NCBI RefSeq assembly: GCF_026151395.1
Contig: NZ_JAMQPV010000001.1
Coordinates: 2,730,501 to 2,794,500 of the forward strand
Source of the DNA: Leptospira limi
GTDB lineage: Bacteria > Spirochaetota > Leptospiria > Leptospirales > Leptospiraceae
Direction of reading: 5' to 3'
Length of the DNA stretch: 64,000 nt
Part shown: positions 42,555 to 53,189 of the stretch, in pieces
How the letters are laid out: each line of letters starts with the position of its first letter
Position numbering within the stretch: the stretch's first letter is position 1
The notes under the pieces: generated by a model
Seen by the model: the letters and a program-made list of their open reading frames with translations, nothing else
Database searches by the model: none
Told to the model about the DNA's origin: nothing
Position numbers and translations under genes: made by a program

Positions 42555-43665
42555 AAAACATACGATCCCATATGACTTTCTCATCAAACTCGTAAGTTTA
42601 GCAAAAGGACTTGTTTTCCATTCGATAGAAGAAAACTTCCCAGAAACAAAAGAAGAATTAGAAGCCCCTTATCCTTCAGCTCTCCTTTGTAACCATGTAT
42701 CAGAAGCAGACGTTGTTTCCCTTTCCATGGTATACCCAAGACTCAATCCGAAAATCAAAATGATCATTCCTGCTAGAGAAGATATCCTCCAACCCGGGTT
42801 TTTACAAAAAGAATTTCGTGCAAAAGGACTCATGAAGTGGATTTTCAAATTCATTGATGCCACAAATATCATCCCAATTTTATTACGTTATATTGGAGCA
42901 GTTCCCATCAAACGTCCGTTTCGTGACAATGCTAGAGAACTCATTAAAAAAGGAGAACTTCGTGACAAAGTAGATAGTGAATGGACCGAAATGGTAACTC
43001 ACATTCGAAAAGGTCGAAATTTGTTTATGTTTCCTGAGGGAACATACAACCATGATGGATTTCTAAACCAAGTCAAACGTGGTGCTTACCACATCAAATC
43101 AAAGATAGATAAACTTCATTTTAATAGTTTTACACTTACCTATGACCACTTGTCTTACCAAAAAACAAAACTATACATTAAGTATGGTAAACCTTTTGAA
43201 ATTCCAAATGAGATGCCAGCGGACCAAGTGGTGAAACTCGTTGCGGATACATTAGGAAAACACTACACAGTGACAATTGGAAATCTAACATCCTTCTTAC
43301 TACTCAAATTAGAAAAAGAAACCAAAATCAAAAAACAACAAATCATCCAATTATTATCCCAATTTAAATCGCATATCGAAAACCAATTTCCAGAAATTAC
43401 AATTGCTTCCGAATTACAAAAAGAAACGTTTGTGTCACAATTAGAAATTCTTTTTGCCAAACTGAAAAAAGTAAATTTGATTGATTGGGAAGACGAGATC
43501 ATTCGCACAAAAGAAGTTTTGTATCATATTCCCAAATCTTTACACAATTTAAAAAAATCCAATATCGTACTGTATCATAAAAACCAACTCACTGCACACT
43601 TGGCAAAATTGGAAACCATTTGGAACCAACTGCCATTAGAAAAAGGATTTGAAGTAAAAACATGA
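42544..43665 (+). CDS. PlsC-like 1-acyl-glycerol-3-phosphate acyltransferase family protein
   Basis: Acyltransferase-fold protein of 373 residues that would acylate a lysophospholipid or similar acceptor at the inner membrane. LCNHVSEADVVSLSM carries the NHx4D catalytic motif, and LFMFPEGTYNHDG carries the FPEGT substrate motif. About 130 extra C-terminal residues (KKQQIIQLLSQFKS...) are helical and of unknown role. I set the ATG at 42544, where the family N-terminus begins. No strong Shine-Dalgarno precedes it, and the frame is open upstream to 42376. Its stop overlaps the next start as ATGA. Confidence 0.8.
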   Translation: MKPKKHTIPYDFLIKLVSLAKGLVFHSIEENFPETKEELEAPYPSALLCNHVSEADVVSLSMVYPRLNPKIKMIIPAREDILQPGFLQKEFRAKGLMKWIFKFIDATNIIPILLRYIGAVPIKRPFRDNARELIKKGELRDKVDSEWTEMVTHIRKGRNLFMFPEGTYNHDGFLNQVKRGAYHIKSKIDKLHFNSFTLTYDHLSYQKTKLYIKYGKPFEIPNEMPADQVVKLVADTLGKHYTVTIGNLTSFLLLKLEKETKIKKQQIIQLLSQFKSHIENQFPEITIASELQKETFVSQLEILFAKLKKVNLIDWEDEIIRTKEVLYHIPKSLHNLKKSNIVLYHKNQLTAHLAKLETIWNQLPLEKGFEVKT

Positions 43666-43856
43666 GGCCAATGAAACCAATAAAACTCATTTTAGTTTCC
43701 ACACTTTTTTTCATCGGTTGTGGTTCGATTTCCAGAGGGTGTGCTAAATACTTTGGATATGATGAAGTTTGTGTGGATGGAGTTCGTTACATCCAGTTTA
43801 CTTCAGGTGCAAGCGTCAAATACAATCCCGATGGAACGATCGCGACTTGTCGCTAA
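43662..43856 (+). CDS. Small predicted lipoprotein
   Basis: Protein of 64 residues. A basic start (MRPMKPIK) leads into LILVSTLFFIGC, a spirochaete-style signal peptide with lipidation cysteine 20. The mature part is only about 45 residues and has three more cysteines (GCAKYF, DEVCVD, ATCR), so disulfides are possible. It is translationally coupled to the acyltransferase gene by a 4 bp overlap and its end meets the oppositely oriented RNA methyltransferase gene, also with a 4 bp overlap. Function unknown. Confidence 0.75.
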   Translation: MRPMKPIKLILVSTLFFIGCGSISRGCAKYFGYDEVCVDGVRYIQFTSGASVKYNPDGTIATCR

Positions 43857-44689
43857 CACTCATTTGATTTGGTGTCTAACCTACCTTTGGTGACTTCCCA
43901 AAGTAGGATGGATCCAGCACAAGAAACATTTAATGAATTCACAACACCAAACATGGGAATTTTAACCCTTTGGTCACAGAGGGATTGTAATTGTACACTC
44001 ATCCCTTTTTTTTCATTTCCTAGGACCAAAAATATCGGGGACTTAAGTGTTGTTTCTCGTAAATCAAATTCACCACTAGAATCGGTTCCAATCACTCTGA
44101 TTCCGATACGTTTTTTTTCCGAATCCACAAAACGAACCAAAGTTTCAAAATTGGGAACAAACACAAGTTTTGTGTGAAACAAACTGCCTAAACTAGAACG
44201 AATGACCTTAGGATCATACACATCAATGGAATGCCCAATGACAAACACGATATCGACTAAAAATGCATCTGCGGAACGTAACAGAGTTCCAAAATTGCCA
44301 TAATCACTGGGCCGATCAAATAAGAGATAAAATGGTTTCTCTTTTGGTAATATGGAAACTTCTTTACTGAGTTTACTGAGATCAAATTGGTTTTTTATTT
44401 TGGCAGTTACAATGAGTTCAGATGGATTTTCTTTTTCTGAAAGTTCTACATACAATTCATCTTTCACTTCAAATACGAGTGCATCTCTCTGGTTTTGGAT
44501 CACTTCCTTCGCCCAAGAAGATAAGTTACTGTTTTCTCGGAACAAAATCCGTGTGATTTTCCAACCTGCAGTTAACAACTGCTTTATGGGTTCAGTACCT
44601 TCAACAAAAACTTCTTTTTCCTGACTCCGTTTGGTTCGGTTTGTTTGGAGTGCAGAAATGATTTGAAATTCTGCATTCCGAACCGACAT
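43853..44689 (-). CDS. TrmH/SpoU-family RNA 2'-O-methyltransferase
   Basis: SPOUT-class methyltransferase of 278 residues that would 2'-O-methylate a ribose in tRNA or rRNA. KEVFVEGTEPIKQLL is the RNA-binding N-terminal domain, DRPSDYGNFGTLLRSADAF is motif 1 with the catalytic arginine region, FLVLGNEKKGMS is motif 2 and VKIPMFGVVNSLNVSCAGSI is motif 3 in the knotted SAM site. A TTG five codons upstream is possible, but the ATG at 44689 is the likelier start. Which RNA is modified cannot be told. Confidence 0.88.
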   Translation of the reverse strand: MSVRNAEFQIISALQTNRTKRSQEKEVFVEGTEPIKQLLTAGWKITRILFRENSNLSSWAKEVIQNQRDALVFEVKDELYVELSEKENPSELIVTAKIKNQFDLSKLSKEVSILPKEKPFYLLFDRPSDYGNFGTLLRSADAFLVDIVFVIGHSIDVYDPKVIRSSLGSLFHTKLVFVPNFETLVRFVDSEKKRIGIRVIGTDSSGEFDLRETTLKSPIFLVLGNEKKGMSVQLQSLCDQRVKIPMFGVVNSLNVSCAGSILLWEVTKGRLDTKSNEC

Positions 44690-44732
44690 CTTTAAAGGTT
44701 TCAATTTTATAATTTGATTCCAAGTTCCATAA

Positions 44733-44746
44733 AGAACTATAGTTCT
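44733..44746. repeat. 14-bp perfect palindrome after the dienoyl-CoA reductase stop
   Basis: AGAACTA-TAGTTCT with no spacer, directly after the TAG stop of the reductase gene and 44 bp before the RNA methyltransferase ATG on the minus strand. As RNA it gives a 5-bp stem with a TATA loop and only a short T run, so it is a weak terminator at best. An operator is also possible. Confidence 0.35.
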
Positions 44747-46783
<2,037 letters not shown>

Positions 46784-46805
46784 CTAGGATTTTGGCAAGA
46801 TTTAC

Positions 46806-47258
46806 TTGCAATCTAAAAGAAAACGGATAAAACTTTGTCCTGTGGAAATTCTCACGGAAAATAAAAATGGGAAAAAGGGAATTCTCTTCGTAGATGATGA
46901 GTCCATCATTTTACTGAGCATGAAATCCCAAGTGAAACACCATTTCGGAGAACGGTTCAAATACCTAACGGCAGAAAATGCCAACGAAGCCTGGGATTTA
47001 ATTTTAGAATTAGAAGAAGAAGGAAATTCTGTTGCAGTTGTCATTTCCGATTGGTCGATGCCAGGAATGAATGGTGATGAATTTTTACGAAAAGTTCACA
47101 AACGATTTCCAGCTATAGAAAAAGTCATCATCACAGGTTTTGCCGATGAAAAATTAATAACAGCTTTGGAAAAAGAGATAGGGCTAGTCACTTGTTTGAA
47201 AAAACCTTGGGACGAAATAGAACTCATTACAGCCATCACACAAGCCGTCGATCAATAA
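46806..47258 (+). CDS. CheY-like response regulator, single receiver domain
   Basis: Receiver protein of about 150 residues, with no output domain. GILFVDDESIILLS contains the acidic pair, VVISDWSMPGMNGDEF the phospho-acceptor (D82 from the first possible start), VIITGF the threonine and CLKKPWDE the conserved lysine. The start is uncertain: TTG at 46806 is the longest, and GTG at 46842 also leaves the domain intact. The C-terminus overlaps the end of the convergent multi-PAS kinase gene by 7 bp, and the two probably form a pair although they are on opposite strands. Confidence 0.85.
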   Translation: MQSKRKRIKLCPVEILTENKNGKKGILFVDDESIILLSMKSQVKHHFGERFKYLTAENANEAWDLILELEEEGNSVAVVISDWSMPGMNGDEFLRKVHKRFPAIEKVIITGFADEKLITALEKEIGLVTCLKKPWDEIELITAITQAVDQ

Positions 47259-49900
47259 GAACCTTTTGGTAAATAAATCGAAAATATAGTTTCCCCTGGT
47301 TTGGAAGACAAATCAATCCTACCACCATGGCGTTTTACAATTTTATTCACGATGTCTAGACCAAGTCCACTTCCTTCTCCAGGAGGTTTCGTTGTAAAAA
47401 AAGGCTCAAAGATTTTGGAACGTATCCCAGGATCAATCCCTGGTCCAGAATCTTGTAAGGATACCAAAACTTCGTTATCACAATCTTTGATTGTGATCAT
47501 CAAATTTCCCGTAAAAGACATGGCTTGTAAGGAATTATAAATTAGATTCGTCCAGACATGCAATAAATCATCAGGATAACAATCAATAGGTGAAATTTCA
47601 TCATAATTTTTGACTAAGGTGATTCCCCTCTTCAATTGATTTTGGTAAATTGTGAGAACTGTCTCAATGGTTTCTTGAATGGATGCTTTGATTTTTTTCC
47701 CTGTGGAATCAAAATGCGAAAAGTTCTTCAATGCATACATGATTTTCGATACACGATCAACCGCCAATTGGATGGAACGTGTATTCCGACGGAATTGGAT
47801 TTCAAGTGCTAAATAGTCGAGGAAAACTCTTAAATAATGAGACCTGAAAAGTGGTATGTATTTATCTTCTAATTCTCCGATCCCTAATTCTACCCATGCT
47901 TCTGCAAATTCGTCAGCATCGTCTGATTTAAATCCATTTTGGATCAAAATTTCTTTGTTCCTCTTTTTCCGTAACCTTTCTTCTTTTCCTGTATAAAATT
48001 CGATTGGATGGTCTAGGTTCGAAAGAATCGTTTTGAGAATCACTTGTTCTTCTCTGGGAACACTCAGGATTGCTTCTCGAAACAACTGTGATGCAATCCC
48101 ATATCGTTTTTGCCAATCCAGCATATTTTGATTGGATGCTTTTACCGCACCAATCGGATTATTAATTTCGTGAGCAATCCCTGCAATCAACTGCCCGAGT
48201 GCTGCCAGTTTTTCGGATTGTACAAGTTGTTCTTGGGTGCGCTTTAAATTCTCAAACGCCATCTCAAGTTCGATTTTTTGTTTCTCTATGAGTTTGTTTT
48301 TTTCACGTATCTCCGAATTGATTTGGCGGAGTTCTTCCACTTCTTTGATAGGACTCAAATCAAAAATACTATACGCGATTGAATTTGTTTGGTTGTATTT
48401 AAATCGTTTGATAGAGACTAAAGCAGGAAACACTTCCCCATTTTTTCTTTTACATAGGATCTCAATTGAATCACTCGAATTGTCTGCAATTTTCTCTCTA
48501 ATTTTTTGGAGTGAGTCAGGTGTGAGTAAAGAACGAACTTTTAAATTTTTTGTGTCATCACTTGAATATCCAAATAAATTCTGAAAGGCAAAATTGGAGT
48601 CTTTAGCTCTGAGAGAATTTTCATCAAAGATCAAAAACGCTTCCGTCGAAAATTGGTAAAAGGCACGAAATCTTTCATCAGAAGTTCGGAGTGCTTCCTC
48701 CGCCAATTTTGATTCCGTGACATCGAGTATGGTTCCCATCAATCGAACTGGTTTTCCATCTTTATCTCGGATTAAATTTCCACGAGACTCTACCCAATGT
48801 ACAAATCCATCCGCATGAAAAATTCGTTGTTGGATTTTGTATCCAGACCTTGAGGGATCGTCTTTTAGGAGTTGGATTTCAGCTGAGACCTTTTGTAAAT
48901 CATCTAGATCATTTAAAGTGAGATACTTTTCCACAGTGATGGCAGGGCCATCTGGATCAAGTCCGTAAATTTCATAGGTTTGGGGTGACCAATAAATATT
49001 TCGTAGGTCGATATCCCAACTCCATATCCCCATTTTGACAGCATCCAAAGACATAAGAAGCCTAGACTCAGATTCTTTTAGAGCTAAGTTTGCTTCAATT
49101 TGTTCTGTTCTGTTGACCATTGCACCAAACATTCGATAGGCGTTACCATTTATATCATATAAAAAGATTCCATTATCTTCTATATATACATATTTTCCAT
49201 CTTTGGTACGGTACCGATACACACAGGAAAATTTTGTCTTTTTGGCCATCGCCTCTTTAAATAATTGGATGGCTTGTTCTTTATCTTCTGGATGGATCAG
49301 GACCATCCAAGCTTCATAACCAATGGCCCTATATTCTTCCGGAGTAAAACCAGTAATTTCTTGGATGGCACCAGCCCATTGGTTCACGCCAGTTTGGATA
49401 TCCAAATCATACACCATACTTAACGAAAGTTCGGTGATCGATCTATATTTTGCTTCGCTATCTTCTAACGCTTTTTGTTTTAAAACATTTTCCGTAATGT
49501 CAGTGATTAAAAATACAAGGGAACGAAGTTCTCCTACTTCGTCAAAAACAGGCGAACCATTAATGGATAAGTATTTTTTGACACCAAACGAATCTTCGAT
49601 CGCATGCCGAATGTCTGTGACCGGTTTTTTCGTTTTTAATACAATATTGAAAGGTTGGTCTTCTTCTCGCCATGGACCACCATCAAGAGAAGTATTCTTC
49701 CATTGCGGTGCATCATATGTTCTGGAAAGTATGTCTTTCAGTTTAATGGCAAGAACATTCTCTGATGCTGGGTTTGCATAGAGAATCTGTCCTTGTGGGT
49801 TCAGCAAAACAATCGCCGTGGAACTTACATCCATGATTGTTTTCAAAAGATCAACTTCGACATTCAGATGGTCTCCCACCTCTCTCGAAATATTAGGCAT
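47252..49900 (-). CDS. Multi-PAS sensor histidine kinase with extended DHp domain
   Basis: Cytoplasmic kinase of 882 residues with no membrane helix. Four PAS domains lie at roughly 20-140, 150-270, 280-400 and 410-525, then a coiled coil, then LAALGQLIAGIAHEINNP with phosphorylated H577. About 110 residues separate this helix from the second DHp helix (DRVSKIMYALKNFSH near 715-729), far more than in ordinary HisKA domains. The ATPase domain has NLIYNSLQA, DSGPGI and GSGLGLDIV. The ATG at 49900 follows AGGAAGG by 5 nt. A palindrome lies just upstream. Confidence 0.88.
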   Translation of the reverse strand: MPNISREVGDHLNVEVDLLKTIMDVSSTAIVLLNPQGQILYANPASENVLAIKLKDILSRTYDAPQWKNTSLDGGPWREEDQPFNIVLKTKKPVTDIRHAIEDSFGVKKYLSINGSPVFDEVGELRSLVFLITDITENVLKQKALEDSEAKYRSITELSLSMVYDLDIQTGVNQWAGAIQEITGFTPEEYRAIGYEAWMVLIHPEDKEQAIQLFKEAMAKKTKFSCVYRYRTKDGKYVYIEDNGIFLYDINGNAYRMFGAMVNRTEQIEANLALKESESRLLMSLDAVKMGIWSWDIDLRNIYWSPQTYEIYGLDPDGPAITVEKYLTLNDLDDLQKVSAEIQLLKDDPSRSGYKIQQRIFHADGFVHWVESRGNLIRDKDGKPVRLMGTILDVTESKLAEEALRTSDERFRAFYQFSTEAFLIFDENSLRAKDSNFAFQNLFGYSSDDTKNLKVRSLLTPDSLQKIREKIADNSSDSIEILCKRKNGEVFPALVSIKRFKYNQTNSIAYSIFDLSPIKEVEELRQINSEIREKNKLIEKQKIELEMAFENLKRTQEQLVQSEKLAALGQLIAGIAHEINNPIGAVKASNQNMLDWQKRYGIASQLFREAILSVPREEQVILKTILSNLDHPIEFYTGKEERLRKKRNKEILIQNGFKSDDADEFAEAWVELGIGELEDKYIPLFRSHYLRVFLDYLALEIQFRRNTRSIQLAVDRVSKIMYALKNFSHFDSTGKKIKASIQETIETVLTIYQNQLKRGITLVKNYDEISPIDCYPDDLLHVWTNLIYNSLQAMSFTGNLMITIKDCDNEVLVSLQDSGPGIDPGIRSKIFEPFFTTKPPGEGSGLGLDIVNKIVKRHGGRIDLSSKPGETIFSIYLPKGSY

Positions 49901-49918
49901 TGATCCTTCCTGAGAAGA

Positions 49919-49940
49919 CTGCATAGTGTCCACTATGCAG
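49919..49940. repeat. 22-bp inverted repeat before the histidine kinase gene
   Basis: Arms CTGCATAGTG and CACTATGCAG, perfect over 10 bp, separated by TC. It occupies nearly half of the 45-bp gap between the SDR stop and the kinase start and ends 18 bp before the kinase ATG. It may be a protein-binding site or form an RNA hairpin near the ribosome binding site. No T run follows, so it is not a simple terminator. Confidence 0.7.
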
Positions 49941-49945
49941 TAGAC

Positions 49946-50704
49946 TTAGGATTTATGCGAATTCAATTTTACTGCCTCTATTTTTTGGTAAATTTTTAGC
50001 GGAAAAAATAAAAATCGATCCAAGATTTGAATGAATCGAAACAAAAAGGACGGAAAAACTTCCCTTTTGTCTCTTAAAATCCCATTCACAATTTGTTTTG
50101 CTACTGTTTCAGCCGATTGGCTTGGAAATGGTACAGGGACTTTATTCCCAGCTGAGTCAAAAAATTGTGTCCTAGTGGCGATTGGGTAAACGATCATCGT
50201 ACGATTTCCTGGTCTTAGTTCACTTTGGTAGGCATCCAGAAAGGAGCGAACCGATGCTTTGGTAGCCGAATACAAAGCATAACCAGGCAGAGGCAAGTGA
50301 CTCATTGCAGACGCAGTGACAACAAATAAACAAGGAGAATTTCTGTGTTTGTTCAAACTCACTAACGTATAAAATGGAGAATAAACATTCGTTCGAAAGA
50401 TTCGATCGATTCGGTCCCAACTTGCCTCTTGGATGATTTCATAATAGGCAAAACCTGCATTCGCAAAAAAAATATCAATCCCACCTAATTTTTTATTAGC
50501 ATCTTTAATGAGTTTATCTAAATTTTCTGGTTTTGAAACATCACATTTATAAGGAATTACATTGGGATGAGACACTACATTTTTTTCATTCAAGTCACAG
50601 GCTAAAATTTTCACGTTTTCATGTTTTAACATCTGCAAGACGGTTTCCTTTCCAATACCTGATCCTGCACCCGTAACTACAATTCTTTTGTTTTTTAATT
50701 CCAT
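49946..50704 (-). CDS. Short-chain dehydrogenase/reductase
   Basis: Classical SDR of 252 residues. IVVTGAGSGIGKETVLQML is the NAD(P) site (TGxxxGIG), DIFFANAGFAYYE carries the NAG motif, VVTASAMSHLPLPGYALYSA the catalytic serine and YSATKASVRSF the YxxxK pair. The C-terminus is hydrophobic and basic (LFRFIQILDRFLFFPLKIY), suggesting membrane contact and a lipophilic substrate such as a fatty acyl or sterol-like compound. It lies upstream of the kinase in the same direction. Confidence 0.85.
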   Translation of the reverse strand: MELKNKRIVVTGAGSGIGKETVLQMLKHENVKILACDLNEKNVVSHPNVIPYKCDVSKPENLDKLIKDANKKLGGIDIFFANAGFAYYEIIQEASWDRIDRIFRTNVYSPFYTLVSLNKHRNSPCLFVVTASAMSHLPLPGYALYSATKASVRSFLDAYQSELRPGNRTMIVYPIATRTQFFDSAGNKVPVPFPSQSAETVAKQIVNGILRDKREVFPSFLFRFIQILDRFLFFPLKIYQKIEAVKLNSHKS

Positions 50705-50838
50705 TGGCGAAACCTAACTTGTATGGATCTTGTTGAAAGTTTTTTTTAATGAGATATCTAACTTTTTTTCACATTCGTTAAAAATATCTTTACTTAGGTT
50801 CGAGACAACCGTATACTTTGTCTTCCTTGGGGATCACA

Positions 50839-53151
50839 ATGAGTCGATTCTTTGATCAATTATTCAAATTCTTACACAGATTCATTTCTTACAGTTTTGC
50901 TATTGTATTCTTCTCTCTCCAAGGTGCCTTTTTTGGCGCTTTTTATGCCTATTTTTTTGGATCAGCACTCATCCCCGATTTTTCCATCGAGAACCATCCG
51001 GAAGTTGTGTACGTTTTTGTCTTTGCTACCTTCCTTGCAGCTGTCGGACATAGCATTGAGTTTGGAATCCTCACTCCTCTTGGTTATGGTGGATTCCGTA
51101 ATGACTTAAAAAAACTAAATCTGTTTTTACGATACAACGACACCATTCGCCACAAAGATATTTTAGAATTAGAAAACAATTTGAATACACTGATCCATTT
51201 ACCAAAGGAAAACATGTATGCTGCCATTCGTTATGCGGTCATGGTCTTTGTTTCTGTTTCCATTACCCATATCATTTGCCACCACCCCATGTACGAGTTA
51301 GTATTAGTTTCCATTGGTTGGCTTTCGGCAGTCTTTGTTTACGGAGGATTTTCATACATCATCTCCGATTATTTTACTGGTAACAAAAGAGTTGAGATCA
51401 AAAAAATCTTAGCATACCGAGATGTATCGATTCATAAAAACTATGGAATCCTAAGTTTAAAGGGAAAATTTGTTTTTTTATTAATTTTAATCTTATTATC
51501 GCTCAGTGTACTTTCAGTATTTATTTCCTTTGGGAATGCAAGTTTATTCAAAATTACCGCTTTCATTGGAATGACATTTGTTGAAGCAGTGATTTTGATT
51601 TATATGTTTTTTCAATCTATTAATTTGACATTGGAACAAATCAATGAATCAGCCAATAGCCTTGCTACTGGAGGTAGAGGTGCCCTTCCCATCTTATCCA
51701 TTGACAAAGAATTTATTTTGTTTGCAGAAAATTACGAAAAGGCAACAAGGGAAGTTGGCAGGATTAGGGAAAACTTACAAGAATTAGTTGAGGCAAAAAC
51801 ATCAGAATTAAGAAACAGTTTAGAAACTGTTGAATCCTTAAAAAAACAACAAGATGGAGATTATTTTCTCACTTCCCTTTTAATCAAACCTCTTAGCTTG
51901 AACAAAACCATTGGTACTCATGTCAAAACAGATTTTTTGATCAAACAAAAAAAGACGTTTTTGTTCCATGGAAGGGAAAATGAAATTGGTGGTGATATCT
52001 GTATCACACGCACCATTACATTGCGAGGCAAAGATTATACATTTTTTCTCAATGCAGATGCCATGGGAAAATCGTTACAAGGTGCCGGTGGGGTTCTTGT
52101 ACTTGGAGCGGCTGTACAATCCATCTTGGAACGATCCAATGCAGTTGAGTCTGTTAAATTATTGTATGCGGAACGTTGGATTAAAAACGCATACCAAGAA
52201 CTCCATCATATATTTGAGAGCTTCGACTGTTCTATGTTAGTTTCCATGGTAATGGGACTGATCGATGACGAAACTGGCCTTATGTATTACTTAAACGCAG
52301 AACATCCATGGTCGGTATTGTACAGAAAAGGTACTGCAGAATTTATTAAAAACAATTCGGAGCTCCGCAAGTTAGGAACTCCCTTTTCCGAAAAATCACT
52401 CGAAATCTCTACTCTTCAATTGATTCCAGGAGATGTACTCATCCTCGGATCCGATGGAAGGGATGATATCGAGTTTGTTACGGAAACCACAGCTAGAAAA
52501 ATCAACCATGATGAGGAATTATTTTTGCGTCACGTGGAACGAGGGAATGGCCTCTTAAAAGAAATTTACCAATCCATTTTGTCCATGGGAGAACTCACTG
52601 ATGATTTAAGCCTAATGCGGATTACGTTTAAAGAAAATCTCAGCCAACCACCAAGAGCCATTCGAAAAGAATCCTACGAATTGATGCGAAAGGCAAAGTC
52701 GCAAATTAAATTAGACCAATTGGAAGAAGCAAAAACCAGTCTTTTAGATGCCAACAGAATCAACCCAGAAAATAGAGAAATCCAAAGGGCATTGATACGC
52801 CTCCTTGTACGAATGAAAGAATACAATTTAGCTGCGGAAAACTTAAACACCTATCTCGAAGAATACCCTGGTGACACAGATTTAATTTATTTGGCATCCT
52901 TTACTTACAAACAAACGAAAGAGTACGGTAAGGCCATTGATATGGGTGAGAGAATCCGATTACGTAACCCTGGTCATTTATCAAATTTGATACAACTTGT
53001 TCAATTGTACCTCATCATTGGCAATTTGCCCAAAGCGGAAAAGACGTTACAACTAACATCGTTTATCCCTTCAGATACAATTCGAATTGAGCAATTAAAA
53101 TCGCAAATTGAGACTTTTAGACAGAAAATTGTTGATGAAATTCCGACCTAA
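50839..53151 (+). CDS. Membrane SpoIIE-family protein phosphatase with C-terminal TPRs
   Basis: Serine/threonine phosphatase of 770 residues. About six membrane helices occupy residues 10-270, followed by a HAMP-like linker (INESANSLATGG) and a coiled coil. The PP2C/SpoIIE domain lies at about 340-600: GRENEIGGDICITR, NADAMGKSLQGAGG and LILGSDGRDDI hold metal-binding aspartates. Residues 610-770 form TPR-like helices. The ATG at 50839 follows GGGGAT by 7 nt. It probably dephosphorylates an anti-anti-sigma-type partner, none of which is nearby. Confidence 0.88.
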   Translation: MSRFFDQLFKFLHRFISYSFAIVFFSLQGAFFGAFYAYFFGSALIPDFSIENHPEVVYVFVFATFLAAVGHSIEFGILTPLGYGGFRNDLKKLNLFLRYNDTIRHKDILELENNLNTLIHLPKENMYAAIRYAVMVFVSVSITHIICHHPMYELVLVSIGWLSAVFVYGGFSYIISDYFTGNKRVEIKKILAYRDVSIHKNYGILSLKGKFVFLLILILLSLSVLSVFISFGNASLFKITAFIGMTFVEAVILIYMFFQSINLTLEQINESANSLATGGRGALPILSIDKEFILFAENYEKATREVGRIRENLQELVEAKTSELRNSLETVESLKKQQDGDYFLTSLLIKPLSLNKTIGTHVKTDFLIKQKKTFLFHGRENEIGGDICITRTITLRGKDYTFFLNADAMGKSLQGAGGVLVLGAAVQSILERSNAVESVKLLYAERWIKNAYQELHHIFESFDCSMLVSMVMGLIDDETGLMYYLNAEHPWSVLYRKGTAEFIKNNSELRKLGTPFSEKSLEISTLQLIPGDVLILGSDGRDDIEFVTETTARKINHDEELFLRHVERGNGLLKEIYQSILSMGELTDDLSLMRITFKENLSQPPRAIRKESYELMRKAKSQIKLDQLEEAKTSLLDANRINPENREIQRALIRLLVRMKEYNLAAENLNTYLEEYPGDTDLIYLASFTYKQTKEYGKAIDMGERIRLRNPGHLSNLIQLVQLYLIIGNLPKAEKTLQLTSFIPSDTIRIEQLKSQIETFRQKIVDEIPT

Positions 53152-53189
53152 AGGGGGAATTATCAGAATTACCATTTAGCATTCATATT

